From NCBI RefSeq assembly GCF_009363075.1, contig NZ_CP045293.1, positions 5,801,501-5,865,500 on the forward strand: a DNA stretch of 64,000 bases. Reading direction: 5' to 3'. Below, piece after piece: positions 1 through 9,978 of this stretch; position 1 is the stretch's first letter; each line of letters opens with the position of its first letter. The position numbers and the translations under genes are program-made. The notes under the pieces were generated by a model that was not told the origin of the DNA, made no database searches, and saw nothing but the letters and a program-made list of their open reading frames with translations. This DNA comes from Paenibacillus guangzhouensis. GTDB lineage: Bacteria > Bacillota > Bacilli > Paenibacillales > Paenibacillaceae.

Positions 1-524
1 TGCAAACGCATGACGAAGTGAGACGGGCACAGCAGGGCATTCCTACCTTGTCACAGCTGAGCTCGACGGTTGTAGCGCTGTGTCGGCAGGGTGAGATCGT
101 GTACTGGGGCCACGTCGGCGACTCCAGATTGTACCATCTGCGCGAAGGGCGGATTATCGAGCACACACGGGATCATAGCGTATGCCAATCACTTGTGGAT
201 CGCGGCGAGATCATGCTGCAGGATATTCGGTTCCATGAGGATCGAAGCCAGCTTTTATGCGGCATCGGAATGACGGGCGAGCTGCATGAGGAAGTCTTGC
301 AGAAGCCCTGTGCGGTACAGCCGGGTGATGCTTTTCTGCTCTGCTCGGACGGATGGTGGGAATATGTGATTGAACCGGAGATGGAAATTGACTATTTGAA
401 GTCTCAGACACCAGTGGAATGGCTGTCGCGCATGGAAGAGCGAATCGTGAAGCATGCGCAGGTCGATCATGACAACTATTCAGCCATCGCTGTCTGGGTG
501 GAATCGGAACCGACACGTGAATAA
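1..524 (+). CDS. PP2C-family Ser/Thr phosphatase, 3' part
   Basis: C-terminal part of a metal-dependent protein phosphatase that removes phosphate from Ser/Thr residues. The reading frame is open through the left edge (QTHDEV precedes the first possible GTG), so the N-terminal metal-binding motif lies outside the window. Visible PP2C motifs are GHVGDSRLYHLREGRI (the GD..R core), DHSVCQSLVDRGE, LLCSDGWWEYV (metal-binding Asp of the SDG box) and the terminal DNYSAIAVWVE (the DN motif). The family usually runs to about 240-260 residues, so roughly a third is missing. Such small PP2Cs often partner a Ser/Thr kinase or FHA protein, but the upstream genes are not visible. A strong hairpin follows the stop. 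Confidence 0.9.
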   Translation, partial: QTHDEVRRAQQGIPTLSQLSSTVVALCRQGEIVYWGHVGDSRLYHLREGRIIEHTRDHSVCQSLVDRGEIMLQDIRFHEDRSQLLCGIGMTGELHEEVLQKPCAVQPGDAFLLCSDGWWEYVIEPEMEIDYLKSQTPVEWLSRMEERIVKHAQVDHDNYSAIAVWVESEPTRE

Positions 525-534
525 GAACATACCA

Positions 535-582
535 AAAACCGCCTGACAGAAACGCAGCAAGTGGCGTTATCAGGCGGTTTTT
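535..582. terminator. Rho-independent terminator, bidirectional
   Basis: A 12-bp stem (AAAACCGCCTGA with TCAGGCGGTTTT) has an A-run on one side and a T-run on the other. It lies between the converging phosphatase and chemoreceptor genes and can serve both. Confidence 0.9.
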
Positions 583-598
583 CAATGGATGAAATCGA

Positions 599-2605
599 TT
601 ATACTTTGAACTTGCTGACCATTTCCTGAAGCTCGTTCGCCATGCTGCTAAGCGACTCCGAAGCGGAGAGGATCTCCTCCATAGCATGATGTTGATCGTT
701 CGCAGACTGCGAGATCCCGCTGAGCTTGTTGGCGGAGTCCTTCACGATAACGGACATCTCATGCGCGGAAGCGGACACTTCTTCTGTTCCGGCCGAGATT
801 TGTTCAGTCACAGCAGATACCTCTTGAATCTGATCGTTGACATGCTGGACGGAGCGCTGAATGCGTTCGAAGGTTGTGCCCAGTTTCTCGACTTGCACGA
901 CACTCATATCGACTTCCGTTAGACCTTCCTTCATCGATGCTGCAGCGTGGTTGATCGATTTGAGTATCTCGTGAATATGGCTTGAGATATGGTGGGTGGC
1001 ATGTCCTGTCTCTTCCGCCAGTTTGCGCACTTCACCCGCGACCACAGCGAATCCCCTGCCATGTTCACCGGCACGCGCCGCTTCGATGGATGCATTCAAT
1101 GCTAACAAGTTGGTCTGATTGGCAATCTCGGAAATGAGTTGAACCGTCTGTTGAATCGCCTGCGACTTCGTCTCGAGTGATTGGACGAGGGATGCTGTAT
1201 TCGCGACGGTATGACTCATCTTGGCCATTTGATCTTTGGCTTGCAGAATGTCCTGATTGCCGATCACGACCTCATCGACGACGGATAGTGCCGTATCTGC
1301 GACGGTGGAAGCTGAGACAGTAATCGTCTGAATGCCCGTTGCCATCTCTTCCATGGCAATGCTGGTCTGTTCTGAACCTTGGACTTGAATTTCCGAACCC
1401 CGAACGATGTCACCCACGGATTGTACAATATGCTCAGATGATTGCGTCGAATCGTTCGCGATTGCGGTCAACTCCTCGGAAGAAGCAGCAACATGCTCTG
1501 TTGTCACTGTAATTTTGCGAATCATTTCCGCAAATGCGCCGAGCATCGCATTAATATTTTCCTTGGCCTTCTCGAGCTCGTCTCGACCCTTCACCTGCAG
1601 TTTAAGCGTTAGATCGCCTTCCGCTACTTTCGTCATCATATTGGAGATATCAAGAATCGGTCTTGTCATGTATGAAGCGACGTATACGGCAAGGATGGAT
1701 ATGACGATAGCCGAGATCAAGATCACGAGGAACGCTTTGAACTGGATTTGCTTCACGCTTTGATAGATCTCATCCTCGGGCGCTGTCACAATCAGCTTCC
1801 ATCCTGAAGCTTCAATCGTTGAGTAGGCGGCGGATTTCGTGCCTTCCTTCTCCGGGTAGGATAGATTTCCATGTTCATCTTTGAACACGGTATTTTCGAA
1901 GGTGGAGACCTTGTCCGGTAATGCGAATTCTTTGAAATCTTTGCTGACTTTCTTCTCGTCCGGATGCGCGATATAAATGCCGCCCTCTGACAAGAGATAA
2001 GCGTAACCAGAGTCGCCTAATTTGATGCTCTTAATTCGCTCCAGCAGCGTGCTTGCATCGATTTCTGGTTGAATCGCGCCGACAAATTCGCCTTGGTCGT
2101 TCAGGATAGGGATTTCGAGAAATATTGTATATTTTTTAGAGATGGAATTCATATAGACATTGGATACCATTACTTTTTTATCTTTGATGACTTGCATGAC
2201 ATTGTCGAATTTCGTTCCATCCAACTTATCGCCGTTGGTATCGGTAAGCTGAGCGTTGCGATCGATGAACGTGATGACACTGACATCAGGGTCGCTCTGC
2301 TCGACCAAGGTCAATTTCGAGAGAATGTCGCTAACGTTGCCTTGCTTAAAGTCAGGGTTTTTCTGAATCAGCTCTTGAATCGAGTCGATTTTCCCACCGA
2401 TCCAAGCATTAATGAAGTCGGCACCAATCTGAGCCGCTAGCGACTGTTCTTGAATGACCTTTTCTTTAAGCTTAGCAGTGGATTGTACGCTGAGAATGAA
2501 TGTTAAGGTAATCATCGGAATTAACGAGAGTAATAGGAAAATGGCGATGAATTTTACTTTCAGGATGCTCAATTTACCTACCCATTTCTTTAAACCTTTT
2601 ATCAT
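599..2605 (-). CDS. Methyl-accepting chemotaxis protein (dCache-HAMP-MCP)
   Basis: Transmembrane chemoreceptor that passes ligand binding to CheA/CheW. Layout: TM1 about residues 17-40, an extracellular ~250-residue region with Cache-type features ([19 protein letters not shown]), TM2 about 290-312, HAMP about 313-365 and a long signalling coiled coil. The hairpin tip is near residues 491-530, with [20 protein letters not shown] followed by [17 protein letters not shown], which is essentially invariant in the family. The 668-residue length is normal for a Bacillales TlpA/McpA-like receptor. The start is supported by AAGGAGAG about 10 nt upstream. It is monocistronic and divergent from an MFS gene. 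The ligand cannot be read from sequence. Confidence 0.95.
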   Translation of the reverse strand: MIKGLKKWVGKLSILKVKFIAIFLLLSLIPMITLTFILSVQSTAKLKEKVIQEQSLAAQIGADFINAWIGGKIDSIQELIQKNPDFKQGNVSDILSKLTLVEQSDPDVSVITFIDRNAQLTDTNGDKLDGTKFDNVMQVIKDKKVMVSNVYMNSISKKYTIFLEIPILNDQGEFVGAIQPEIDASTLLERIKSIKLGDSGYAYLLSEGGIYIAHPDEKKVSKDFKEFALPDKVSTFENTVFKDEHGNLSYPEKEGTKSAAYSTIEASGWKLIVTAPEDEIYQSVKQIQFKAFLVILISAIVISILAVYVASYMTRPILDISNMMTKVAEGDLTLKLQVKGRDELEKAKENINAMLGAFAEMIRKITVTTEHVAASSEELTAIANDSTQSSEHIVQSVGDIVRGSEIQVQGSEQTSIAMEEMATGIQTITVSASTVADTALSVVDEVVIGNQDILQAKDQMAKMSHTVANTASLVQSLETKSQAIQQTVQLISEIANQTNLLALNASIEAARAGEHGRGFAVVAGEVRKLAEETGHATHHISSHIHEILKSINHAAASMKEGLTEVDMSVVQVEKLGTTFERIQRSVQHVNDQIQEVSAVTEQISAGTEEVSASAHEMSVIVKDSANKLSGISQSANDQHHAMEEILSASESLSSMANELQEMVSKFKV

Positions 2606-2759
2606 GGTGTGTTCTCTCCTTCATGTCTAGTTGGTCACGTCGATATTGCGTTTCGCGGCTCTAATAGTAAATCATCGGAAAATGTCTGCCATTTTTGTAG
2701 TTATTTTTGGATGAAATTTGGTAAGATGGGGACATGGTTGTTGAAAAGGAGGTCGTAGC

Positions 2760-3959
2760 ATGAGAGTCTTTGCATTTGCTTCGTACGTACTATATTTTCT
2801 GGCAGGGCTCGTCATTACGACGATCGGTTCGGTCATGCCGCAATTGCTCGCCCATTATAACCAATCGTATACCGTCGGTGGACAGATGGTATTCGTTAGC
2901 GCCGTTGGATTTATCGCAGGGGTGCCGATCTCTGCTGTGCTGATGCGCCTGCTCCGCAAGGAGAAGTACGTGATCGCGCTCGCCGCATTTGTAATTGCTG
3001 TTGCGCAGTTTAGCATTTGGACGCTTCCATCCTTCGAATGGGTGATCGTCTTGAATTTCTTGAATAGTATCGGTGCATCGGCGATTGAAGTGATCGTCGC
3101 GACACTGATGATGGAGGTATTCGTTGGCCGGCGTGCGGTTGTAATGAGCTATCTCGAGGTTTCGTTTGGGGTGGGGGCGTTATGCATGCCGTTGATTGCG
3201 AGTGTCCTCATCGCGAATGATGTGTGGTCTTATGCCTTTTTCGTCACGGCCTGCTTAGGTCTTGTGATGGCGATTCTATGGTGCGTGATTCACTTCTCGA
3301 AGGAAGGAGTCGATGTATCGGAATCGTTGGATGCCAGCATTGATCCGCCGCCTTCCTTCTCGAGCAAGCGGATGAAGCAGACGATCCTCCTCGCCTTTGT
3401 CTTGATGATCTTCATGTATAGCGGTATGGAGGGAAGTCTGAATAATTTCATGTCATCCATCTTCATTACACATCTAGGAGCAACGCCATATTCTGCTTCG
3501 CTTAGCATCGGAATATATTGGATTGCCATGGTGATTGGCAGAGCGGCGACGGGGTGGATTATTCGTAAAGTTAATTACGCGCAATTCCTGCGTTGGAGCA
3601 TGCTCGGGACGCTAGCGGCCCTCATCATCTTCATGATGTGGCGAGAAGCGGTTGTGGGCTACGTGCTTGTGATGCTGATGGGACTAACCATGTCGGGGGT
3701 CTATTCGATTACGATGGTGTATGCGAATCATACGTTCCCGGGGATGGCACGGCTGGTCACAAGTCTCATTACCGCCTTCGCAGGATTCGGGGCAGCGGTG
3801 TTCCCGGCCTTGATCGGGTATGCCATGGACCATACCGGAACGGCCTCTGCGATCGGGTATATTGCCGTATTCGCTGTGGTCTATCTCGTGATGTTGCTAG
3901 GGGTAGGGCGATTCTATCATAGGCAATCCACCCTGGTGACGCAGGAATCGAGTGCATAA
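2760..3959 (+). CDS. MFS transporter, FucP/GlcP-like
   Basis: Major facilitator superfamily permease of 399 residues with about 12 hydrophobic segments. It begins directly with a TM segment (RVFAFASYVLYFLAG) and carries NNFMSSIFITHLGA at the start of the second half, a layout seen in the sugar:proton symporter branch (FucP/GlcP). The start codon has AAAGGAGG with good spacing. It lies head-to-head with the chemoreceptor gene and about 75 bp ahead of a Bcr/CflA exporter gene, with no clear terminator between. The substrate is unknown: sugar uptake or small-molecule efflux are both possible. Confidence 0.8.
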   Translation: MRVFAFASYVLYFLAGLVITTIGSVMPQLLAHYNQSYTVGGQMVFVSAVGFIAGVPISAVLMRLLRKEKYVIALAAFVIAVAQFSIWTLPSFEWVIVLNFLNSIGASAIEVIVATLMMEVFVGRRAVVMSYLEVSFGVGALCMPLIASVLIANDVWSYAFFVTACLGLVMAILWCVIHFSKEGVDVSESLDASIDPPPSFSSKRMKQTILLAFVLMIFMYSGMEGSLNNFMSSIFITHLGATPYSASLSIGIYWIAMVIGRAATGWIIRKVNYAQFLRWSMLGTLAALIIFMMWREAVVGYVLVMLMGLTMSGVYSITMVYANHTFPGMARLVTSLITAFAGFGAAVFPALIGYAMDHTGTASAIGYIAVFAVVYLVMLLGVGRFYHRQSTLVTQESSA

Positions 3960-4035
3960 AGATTGATCAATCGACAATCTGTAATTATAATAGTTACAGG
4001 AATAACAGTAACAAAAGATATTGGAGTGTAAAGTA

Positions 4036-5283
4036 ATGAATAATACGGCACATGAGACGATGATTGCTAACGCACCTCGTCGTCTCGCAAGACTATGGAT
4101 CATTCTGCTGCTTGGAGGACTATCCGCCTTCGCGCCGCTTACGATTGATATGTATTTGCCTGCGCTGCCGGAGCTTGCGCAGGATTATGGTACGAACGCG
4201 TCACTCGCGCAAATGAGCTTAACGGCTTGCATGTTCGGTATTTCCTTCGGCCAGTTGATTATTGGCCCTTTAAGCGACCTATGGGGGCGCCGGAATCCTT
4301 TGCTGGTGGGGCTCATCATTTATGCTGCGGCATCGATCATCTGCGTACTCGCGCCATCCATTGAATCGTTCATCGTGCTTCGGTTCGTTCAAGGGGTGGG
4401 CGGAGCGGCGGGAATTGTTATCTCGCGTGCAGTGGTTCGAGACATGTACTCAGGCTCTGAGATGACAAGGTTCTCTGCCATGCTGTCGCTCGTGAATGGG
4501 GTAGCGCCGATCATTGCGCCGATCTCGGGCGGACAATTGCTGCAGTTCACCTCATGGCGCGGTGTGTTTATCGTGCTATGCGCAATCGGCGTGCTGATGT
4601 TCCTCGGCGTGATCTTCGGACTGAGGGAGACATTGCCGCCGAACCGTCGGATGAAAGGCGGTATCACGGGCACATTTCGTTCGTTCGGTTCCTTGTTCCG
4701 AGACCGTGTATTCATGGGTTATGCCTTAGCACAGGGGCTCGTGTTGGGTGCGATGTTCGCGTATATCTCGGGTTCGCCATTTGTCTTGCAAGAAATTTAT
4801 GGCGTGTCGCCGCAAATGTTCAGCTTGATCTTCGCGATCAACGGCATAGGCATCATCCTGGCGAGCCAAGTCACTGGACGACTCGCAGGACGGGTGAGTG
4901 AGACGAAGCTGCTGCACTATGGCTTAGGACAAGCGAGCATTGCAGGCATCCTGCTGCTCGTTATGATTCTGCTTGATCTTGGATTGATGGGTCTCCTCAT
5001 TCCGCTATTCTTCGTCGTATCTAGTGTTGGGATCGTCTCGACGGCGACCTTCACCCTTGCGATGCAGAATCAAGGCAAGGCTGCCGGCAGCGCGTCGGCT
5101 TTGATCGGACTGATGTCGACTGTATTCGGCGGCATCATGGCGCCGCTCGTCGGCATTGCAGGAAGCCATACGGCGGTGCCGATGGGCCTGATTATCGCGA
5201 TCCTCGGCTTGCTTGCTGTGTTATGTTATGTCGTGATGGTGCGCGGCGCGAAGCAGGCGGCAGCGACGACGAAATCGTCCTAA
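4036..5283 (+). CDS. Bcr/CflA-family multidrug efflux MFS
   Basis: Twelve-TM drug:proton antiporter of the DHA1 Bcr/CflA group. LTIDMYLPALPEL in TM1 is the family signature, and GPLSDLWGRR is MFS motif A in the TM2-3 loop. Start choice: the frame extends to a TTG 15 nt upstream, but GGAG lies 9 nt before ATG 4036, giving 415 residues starting MNNTAHET. It may be co-transcribed with the preceding MFS gene and is closed by a strong hairpin. Bcr-type pumps export bicyclomycin, sulfonamides, Cys or similar small molecules. The actual substrate is unknown. Confidence 0.88.
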   Translation: MNNTAHETMIANAPRRLARLWIILLLGGLSAFAPLTIDMYLPALPELAQDYGTNASLAQMSLTACMFGISFGQLIIGPLSDLWGRRNPLLVGLIIYAAASIICVLAPSIESFIVLRFVQGVGGAAGIVISRAVVRDMYSGSEMTRFSAMLSLVNGVAPIIAPISGGQLLQFTSWRGVFIVLCAIGVLMFLGVIFGLRETLPPNRRMKGGITGTFRSFGSLFRDRVFMGYALAQGLVLGAMFAYISGSPFVLQEIYGVSPQMFSLIFAINGIGIILASQVTGRLAGRVSETKLLHYGLGQASIAGILLLVMILLDLGLMGLLIPLFFVVSSVGIVSTATFTLAMQNQGKAAGSASALIGLMSTVFGGIMAPLVGIAGSHTAVPMGLIIAILGLLAVLCYVVMVRGAKQAAATTKSS

Positions 5284-5288
5284 CTTCA

Positions 5289-5344
5289 AGAAGACCTCCC
5301 TTTCGAATGAGCGTTGGCGTTCATCTCTGCGGAGGTCTTCTTTG
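5289..5344. terminator. Rho-independent terminator
   Basis: An 11-bp perfect stem AGAAGACCTCC / GGAGGTCTTCT is followed by TTTG. It follows the Bcr-like gene and precedes the convergent spore-protein gene. Confidence 0.85.
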
Positions 5345-5358
5345 TGGTGTATTCCACC

Positions 5359-5556
5359 CTATCGATGTGACAGCTGCAATCCCATCTGAACCAGCCGCTT
5401 CGTCATCCCCCCGCCGATCGTGCCGATATCCTTCGTCGACATCTTGCCGTAATAACCGTCTGCAGGCAGCGAAATGCCGAGTTCCTGCGCGATCTCCATT
5501 TTCATTTGGGCTAGCGCGAGCTGTGCTTCGGGTACCAATTTTCTGTTTCTCGCCAT
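5359..5556 (-). CDS. Alpha/beta-type small acid-soluble spore protein
   Basis: DNA-coating spore protein that protects forespore DNA from UV and heat and is degraded at germination. From the ATG at 5556 it is 65 residues (MARNRKLVPEAQLALAQM...). The germination-protease site is recognisable as KMEIAQE (cleavage expected between Glu21 and Ile22), and the C-terminal block GGGMTKRLVQMG matches the second conserved SASP region. The frame can be extended to GTG 5568, but AAAGG abuts that codon, so the ATG fits better. It should be read by a forespore sigma factor (sigma-G); I did not identify its promoter with certainty. It is one of the clearest pointers to a spore former. Confidence 0.93.
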   Translation of the reverse strand: MARNRKLVPEAQLALAQMKMEIAQELGISLPADGYYGKMSTKDIGTIGGGMTKRLVQMGLQLSHR

Positions 5557-5790
5557 TGATGCATACACGCCTTTCTATTCAAATTTAGGATTATTTTGTC
5601 AAGAATGGATACGTTCTATACGATGTTCTGAAAAATGAATGCAATGAAAAATCCATTTGCAGGAGGAGTGGAATTTCCGTCTCGAGACCGAGGTGGAAAC
5701 ATGTGGGTAAAGTACAATAGAGAAGCAGTGCCAGCATGGAAAAATGTTCGGCAGATCGGCATTGTAAGTATAGGGGATAGAGGTGGAACG

Positions 5791-7290
5791 GTGAAAGAGA
5801 ATAACAAGACATTGATCATGATCGGGTTGCTTATCGGCATTATCTTCTCAGCACTCGATGAGACGGTCGTGACAACGGCGATGCCTACGATCATTCGTGA
5901 TCTGCATGGGCTACAGCTGTATGGGTGGGTTGCTGGAGTATATATGCTGACGATGACCGCATTCATGCCGATTCTTGGCAAGCTGGCGGATTTGTTCGGA
6001 CGCAAACGCATTTATATGATCTGTATGGGGCTGTTCATCGGTGGATCGATTATTAGCGGTCTCGCGACGTCGATGGAAGTGCTGTTAATTGGTCGGGGAA
6101 TTCAAGGGATTGGCGCAGGCGGGATGATGCCGCTCGCGATGATCATTCTAGGTGACACCTACCCACTCGAACAGCGGGCTAAAATTCAGAGTATGATCGG
6201 ACCCATTATGTTCCTGCCACAGTTATTAGGACCTATGGTAGGCGGGGTGATCGTGGATCAATTAAGCTGGCATTTCGTCTTCTTGATTAATATCCCGATT
6301 GGGATTGTATCGGCGATCTTTATGGCCAAAGGGCTACGCGAGAACCGGAGAGAAGGCAAACCGAAGATCGACTGGGCGGGTGCTGCTGTTCTCCTCGCAG
6401 CGCTGGTGTCGCTGCTTCTGACACCGGTTCTGAAGGATACACAAGGATATGAATGGAGTTCGCCGGTCATTGTCAGCTTGCTCGTCCTTGGCTGCGTATT
6501 GATTGGGCTTCTGGTCTGGATTGAATCAAGAGTGGAGGAGCCGATCATTCCACTGCATTTATTCAAGAATCGGAACGTTGTCGTGTTGTCTGCACTTGTA
6601 TTTATCGTCGGACTCGGATTAATCGGCTGCTTCGCTTCTTTCCCGTTCTATGCGCAGAATATTATGGGATTGTCGCCGACCGGAGCGGGGTACTTAACGA
6701 TGGCATTCATGCTCGGCGCTGTGCCAATGAGTATGTTAAATGGCTTTACGCTCACGAAATTGCGTTATCGGAACGTGTTCGTCGTGTCCTTTATTCTTCC
6801 GATTATCGCTTTCTTCTTCCTATCGCAGATCAGCGTGGATACGTCAATCTCAGCAATCGTCGTCTACTTCATCATTATGGGGGCTGGACTTGGTGTACTG
6901 TTCGCGGGCGATAATCTGATTGTGCAGGAGTCCGTGAATAAGAACGAGAGTGGGATTGCGCTCTCGACCGTGCAGTTGTTCCAAGCGTTAGGCACGACCG
7001 TCGGCATGAGCTTGTTCGGCAGCCTGCTCGCTTCTCATATTACAAACGGCGTGAGCACATTGAAGCTTCCGGCAGGCACGGCGGAGAAAATTGCGACGGG
7101 AGGCATCCCGAAGGACTTGGCACCGGATATCGCGGCTCAGGCGAAGACGGTTTTCGCAGAGGCATTCCAGAATTTATATGTGATTGCGCTCGTGATGTCG
7201 GTCCTGGCATTCGTGATTTGTTTCTTCCTGAAGAACGAGATTCTATCGAAGAAAGTCGCGGAGGAGAAGTTGGTTACACAGGATATGTAG
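5791..7290 (+). CDS. DHA2-family (14-TM) MFS exporter
   Basis: EmrB/QacA-type drug:proton antiporter of 499 residues. Motif D1 (DETVVTTAMPTI) is in TM1 and motif A (GKLADLFGRKRIY) in the TM2-3 loop. The frame is open back to ATG 5635, but that extension is polar and unlike the family. GTG 5791 is preceded by AGGTGG at 5 nt and gives the normal short N-terminus (VKENNKTLIMIGLL). It stands alone between the spore-protein gene and a terminator. It is distinct from the second DHA2 exporter near 52 kb. Substrate unknown. Confidence 0.88.
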   Translation: MKENNKTLIMIGLLIGIIFSALDETVVTTAMPTIIRDLHGLQLYGWVAGVYMLTMTAFMPILGKLADLFGRKRIYMICMGLFIGGSIISGLATSMEVLLIGRGIQGIGAGGMMPLAMIILGDTYPLEQRAKIQSMIGPIMFLPQLLGPMVGGVIVDQLSWHFVFLINIPIGIVSAIFMAKGLRENRREGKPKIDWAGAAVLLAALVSLLLTPVLKDTQGYEWSSPVIVSLLVLGCVLIGLLVWIESRVEEPIIPLHLFKNRNVVVLSALVFIVGLGLIGCFASFPFYAQNIMGLSPTGAGYLTMAFMLGAVPMSMLNGFTLTKLRYRNVFVVSFILPIIAFFFLSQISVDTSISAIVVYFIIMGAGLGVLFAGDNLIVQESVNKNESGIALSTVQLFQALGTTVGMSLFGSLLASHITNGVSTLKLPAGTAEKIATGGIPKDLAPDIAAQAKTVFAEAFQNLYVIALVMSVLAFVICFFLKNEILSKKVAEEKLVTQDM

Positions 7291-7302
7291 CTGCTAGTGT
7301 AG

Positions 7303-7332
7303 AGACGTTCCTTTTGAGGAGCGTCTTTTTTG
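7303..7332 (+). terminator. Rho-independent terminator
   Basis: AGACGTTCC / GGAGCGTCT stem (one G-U pair) with a TTTTTT tail, just after the DHA2 exporter stop. Confidence 0.85.
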
Positions 7333-7403
7333 TGAAAAAATAAATGAAATTGTTCATAAATCCACTATAATTGGAAATATATTCATTTCAAATATAATGG
7401 GGG

Positions 7404-8246
7404 ATGGTTCGTTTGCGTAGATTTCTGATTCTTGGCAAGGTACTCCTTGCGCTCGTACTCTTTATGGGTCTTGGCGGGGTAGCGAGCAGTCTAGTCTTGG
7501 GGACGGACGCGAGCGGCTCTGAGTGGAAGTTAGTCATTATTTCGGCGCTGAGCATGATGATTCCCGCAATGCTGTTGTTTATGGCGTTCGAGAGAGGGAA
7601 AGGATGGTCGATTGGATTGCGGCAATCGAGTGCGGTCGCATGTGCGCTACAAGGCATTGGACTTGGCATATTGCTCATCAGTATTGTGGCGATCGCGATT
7701 TGGATCTGTGGCGGCGTGGAATTTCAATCGGTACATACAGATGCGGATACATGGACTTCTGTTCTTGCAGGGGTAGGGTTGTTCACCTTGGTCGCGATCA
7801 GTGAAGAAGTGTTCAATCGAGGGTACTTGCAAGGTCTGCTACAACGGCAATATGGTGTAGCTGCGGGAGTTGTCATTTCTTCGATCATCTTTGCGCTTCT
7901 GCACGGGGCGAATCCGGGGATCTGGAGTACGCCGTTTACAATGATCAATATATTTCTGATTGGTATTTTCTTTGCGTTAACGCGGGTTATGACAGGCGGA
8001 TTATGGCTCCCGATCGGATTCCATCTCGCATGGAACTTCTTTCAGGGGAACGTGTATGGCTTTGCGGTATCCGGTACAGAGACGAAGCCCATTCTGTCCA
8101 TCCTCGTAAATGGCGATTCCCTTATATCTGGCGGTTCATTTGGCGTCGAGGGAAGTATTCTAACGACCATCCTCATGGTCCTTGTCTGCGGAATTTGCAT
8201 GAAGTTATATGCGCAGCGCGAGCAGAACATTCACGTTGCATCCTAA
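7404..8246 (+). CDS. CPBP-family intramembrane metalloprotease
   Basis: CAAX-protease/bacteriocin-processing (ABI) membrane protein of 280 residues. The three catalytic motifs are visible: EEVFNR (residues 134-139, the EExxxR box), FALLHG (His167) and HLAWN (His207, Asn211). In bacteria these proteins process peptides, give self-immunity to bacteriocins or act in regulated proteolysis; no bacteriocin gene is visible nearby. The start is uncertain: ATG 7404 sits inside a GGGGGATGG run, and TTG 7413, with that run as its ribosome site, is an equally good start. Confidence 0.88.
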   Translation: MVRLRRFLILGKVLLALVLFMGLGGVASSLVLGTDASGSEWKLVIISALSMMIPAMLLFMAFERGKGWSIGLRQSSAVACALQGIGLGILLISIVAIAIWICGGVEFQSVHTDADTWTSVLAGVGLFTLVAISEEVFNRGYLQGLLQRQYGVAAGVVISSIIFALLHGANPGIWSTPFTMINIFLIGIFFALTRVMTGGLWLPIGFHLAWNFFQGNVYGFAVSGTETKPILSILVNGDSLISGGSFGVEGSILTTILMVLVCGICMKLYAQREQNIHVAS

Positions 8247-8298
8247 GGGAAGTCCTTGGATCACATAGCCTAGGTTTCTGATTGAACGAATAGCTGGC

Positions 8299-8321
8299 AG
8301 GGGCTGCATATTGCAGCTCCT
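8299..8321 (+). terminator. Hairpin, weak terminator
   Basis: AGGGGCTGCA / TGCAGCTCCT stem with a 3-nt loop after the CPBP gene. Only a short T-tract (TTATTT) follows, so termination may be partial. Confidence 0.5.
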
Positions 8322-8416
8322 TATTTGCGCTTGAACGGGTTGCCGGTGTGTGCGGAACATGGGACAATGGAGAAAAGAGACATTGGAAGGCGCACATAAG
8401 GGAGGTAATGATTACA

Positions 8417-9394
8417 ATGACGGGAATAAAGGGCGCGTGCTGCTCTGTTCGAAGAGAGGCTGCAGGCGCGGAACATCATGAAAACGCTATATTCCAAACG
8501 ATACCAGAGGGTACAAGGGAACGGAAGGACTGTGTGGATCGATCCGGGATGATTCTGCTGCAAGGCGGAGAGTTTCTTATGGGTACGAATGATGCAGAGG
8601 GATTCCTAGCAGACGGCGAAGGGCCCGTGCATACGGTGAAGCTGGACCCGTTCTATATCGATGCTTGTACGGTAACCAATGCCGAATTTCGGGATTTCGT
8701 GCAGGATACGGGGTACCGGACGGAAGCGGAACAGTATGGTTGGTCATTCGTATTCTATCAATTCGTATCGGAATCGGTGAAGCAAGAGGTTGAGAGTGCG
8801 GTGCAGTCTGTGCCGTGGTGGCTCAAAGTCGACGGTGCTTATTGGGCGAAGCCGGAAGGCCGGGATTCCTCGATAGAAGATCGATGGGATCATCCGGTTG
8901 TCCATGTATCGTGGAGCGATGCACAGGCCTATTGTTCATGGGCAGGCAAGCGTCTCCCAACGGAAGCCGAATGGGAGTATGCCGCTCGAGGAGGGCTTGT
9001 CCAGCGACGATACCCTTGGGGCGATACGCTGCTCGTGGATGGTGAGCATCAGTGCAACATCTGGCAGGGACCTTTCCCAAAGATCAACCGGGCTTCCGAC
9101 GGATATGCGGGGACAGCACCTGTGCGTGCATTCAAGCCGAATGGATATGGGCTCTACAATACTTCAGGCAATGTGTGGGAGTGGTGTGCCGATTGGTTCC
9201 GGGCAGATACTTATCAGCATAGTGAGACGATGAATCCGAAGGGGCCAGCGCACGGAGAAGCCCGCGTTATTCGCGGCGGCTCACATATGTGCCACAAATC
9301 GTATTGCAACCGCTACCGTGTGGCTGCGCGCTCGTCGAATACACCGGACAGCTCGACGGGGCATATGGGCTTCCGTTGTGCCGCGGATGTCTAA
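8417..9394 (+). CDS. Formylglycine-generating enzyme (SUMF1/FGE-like)
   Basis: Copper-dependent oxidase family that converts the Cys of a CxPxR motif in sulfatases to formylglycine. The C-terminal core is very close to the classical enzyme: [15 protein letters not shown] then [17 protein letters not shown]. The two residues matching the redox-active cysteines are Cys292 and Cys297 of the 325-residue product. Many SUMF1-fold proteins lack this pair. Upstream are [34 protein letters not shown] and [11 protein letters not shown], all standard fold motifs. Start choice: GGGAGG lies 11 nt before ATG 8417; ATG 8408 is too close and the GTG further upstream has no site. No sulfatase gene is visible in the window. 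Confidence 0.92.
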   Translation: MTGIKGACCSVRREAAGAEHHENAIFQTIPEGTRERKDCVDRSGMILLQGGEFLMGTNDAEGFLADGEGPVHTVKLDPFYIDACTVTNAEFRDFVQDTGYRTEAEQYGWSFVFYQFVSESVKQEVESAVQSVPWWLKVDGAYWAKPEGRDSSIEDRWDHPVVHVSWSDAQAYCSWAGKRLPTEAEWEYAARGGLVQRRYPWGDTLLVDGEHQCNIWQGPFPKINRASDGYAGTAPVRAFKPNGYGLYNTSGNVWEWCADWFRADTYQHSETMNPKGPAHGEARVIRGGSHMCHKSYCNRYRVAARSSNTPDSSTGHMGFRCAADV

Positions 9395-9400
9395 GAGAAC

Positions 9401-9961
9401 ATGTCAATGAAGATTGTGATTATTGGCTCCAGCGGCTCAGGAAAATCAACCTTCGCACGCGAGCTTGGCCAAATAATGAATCTGCCGGTTCATTATTTGG
9501 ATTTGTATTATTGGCAGGCAGGCTGGGTGCCGACGCCAACCGAAGAGTTCACTGCGCTCAATCGAAGATTGGTTGCGGAGGAAGCGTGGGTCATAGACGG
9601 GTTGTACGGGAAGACATTAGACATCCGATTGCAAGCAGCGGATGTTGTTTTTTTCTTCGATCTATCTCCATGGATCACCACGTATCGGGTCATCAAACGA
9701 AGAATTCAATATCATGGGAAGACCCGGGTAGACATGAATGAAGGATGCCCCGAGTCGATCGATTGGCCCTTTATCCGAATGGGGTGGAATTTCCGCAGAG
9801 ATAAACGACCCGGGATCCTTGCCAAACTTGAGGCGCATGCCGAGCACACCAAGATCATTGTGGTGAAGAGCCCAAGGGAAGCGAAGCGAATGTTGCATGA
9901 AGTGAAGTCCTCGGGCAGAGATTATTTTGAACGTGAGGAGTCATTTCGTTCATCGTTCTAA
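9401..9961 (+). CDS. P-loop NTPase, adenylate kinase/FlaR-like
   Basis: Small nucleoside-kinase-like protein of 186 residues. Walker A is GSSGSGKST near the N-terminus (MSMKIVIIGSSGSGKST), followed by YLDLYYW, EAWVIDGLY and VVFFFDLSPW, which matches the 'DNA topology modulation protein FlaR / adenylate kinase-related' family. Its true substrate is not established. It begins 6 nt after the FGE stop, with only a weak GAGA ribosome site, so translation may be coupled. ATG 9407 is an alternative start. Confidence 0.75.
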   Translation: MSMKIVIIGSSGSGKSTFARELGQIMNLPVHYLDLYYWQAGWVPTPTEEFTALNRRLVAEEAWVIDGLYGKTLDIRLQAADVVFFFDLSPWITTYRVIKRRIQYHGKTRVDMNEGCPESIDWPFIRMGWNFRRDKRPGILAKLEAHAEHTKIIVVKSPREAKRMLHEVKSSGRDYFEREESFRSSF

Positions 9962-9978
9962 CGGTTGAGGATGCACGC

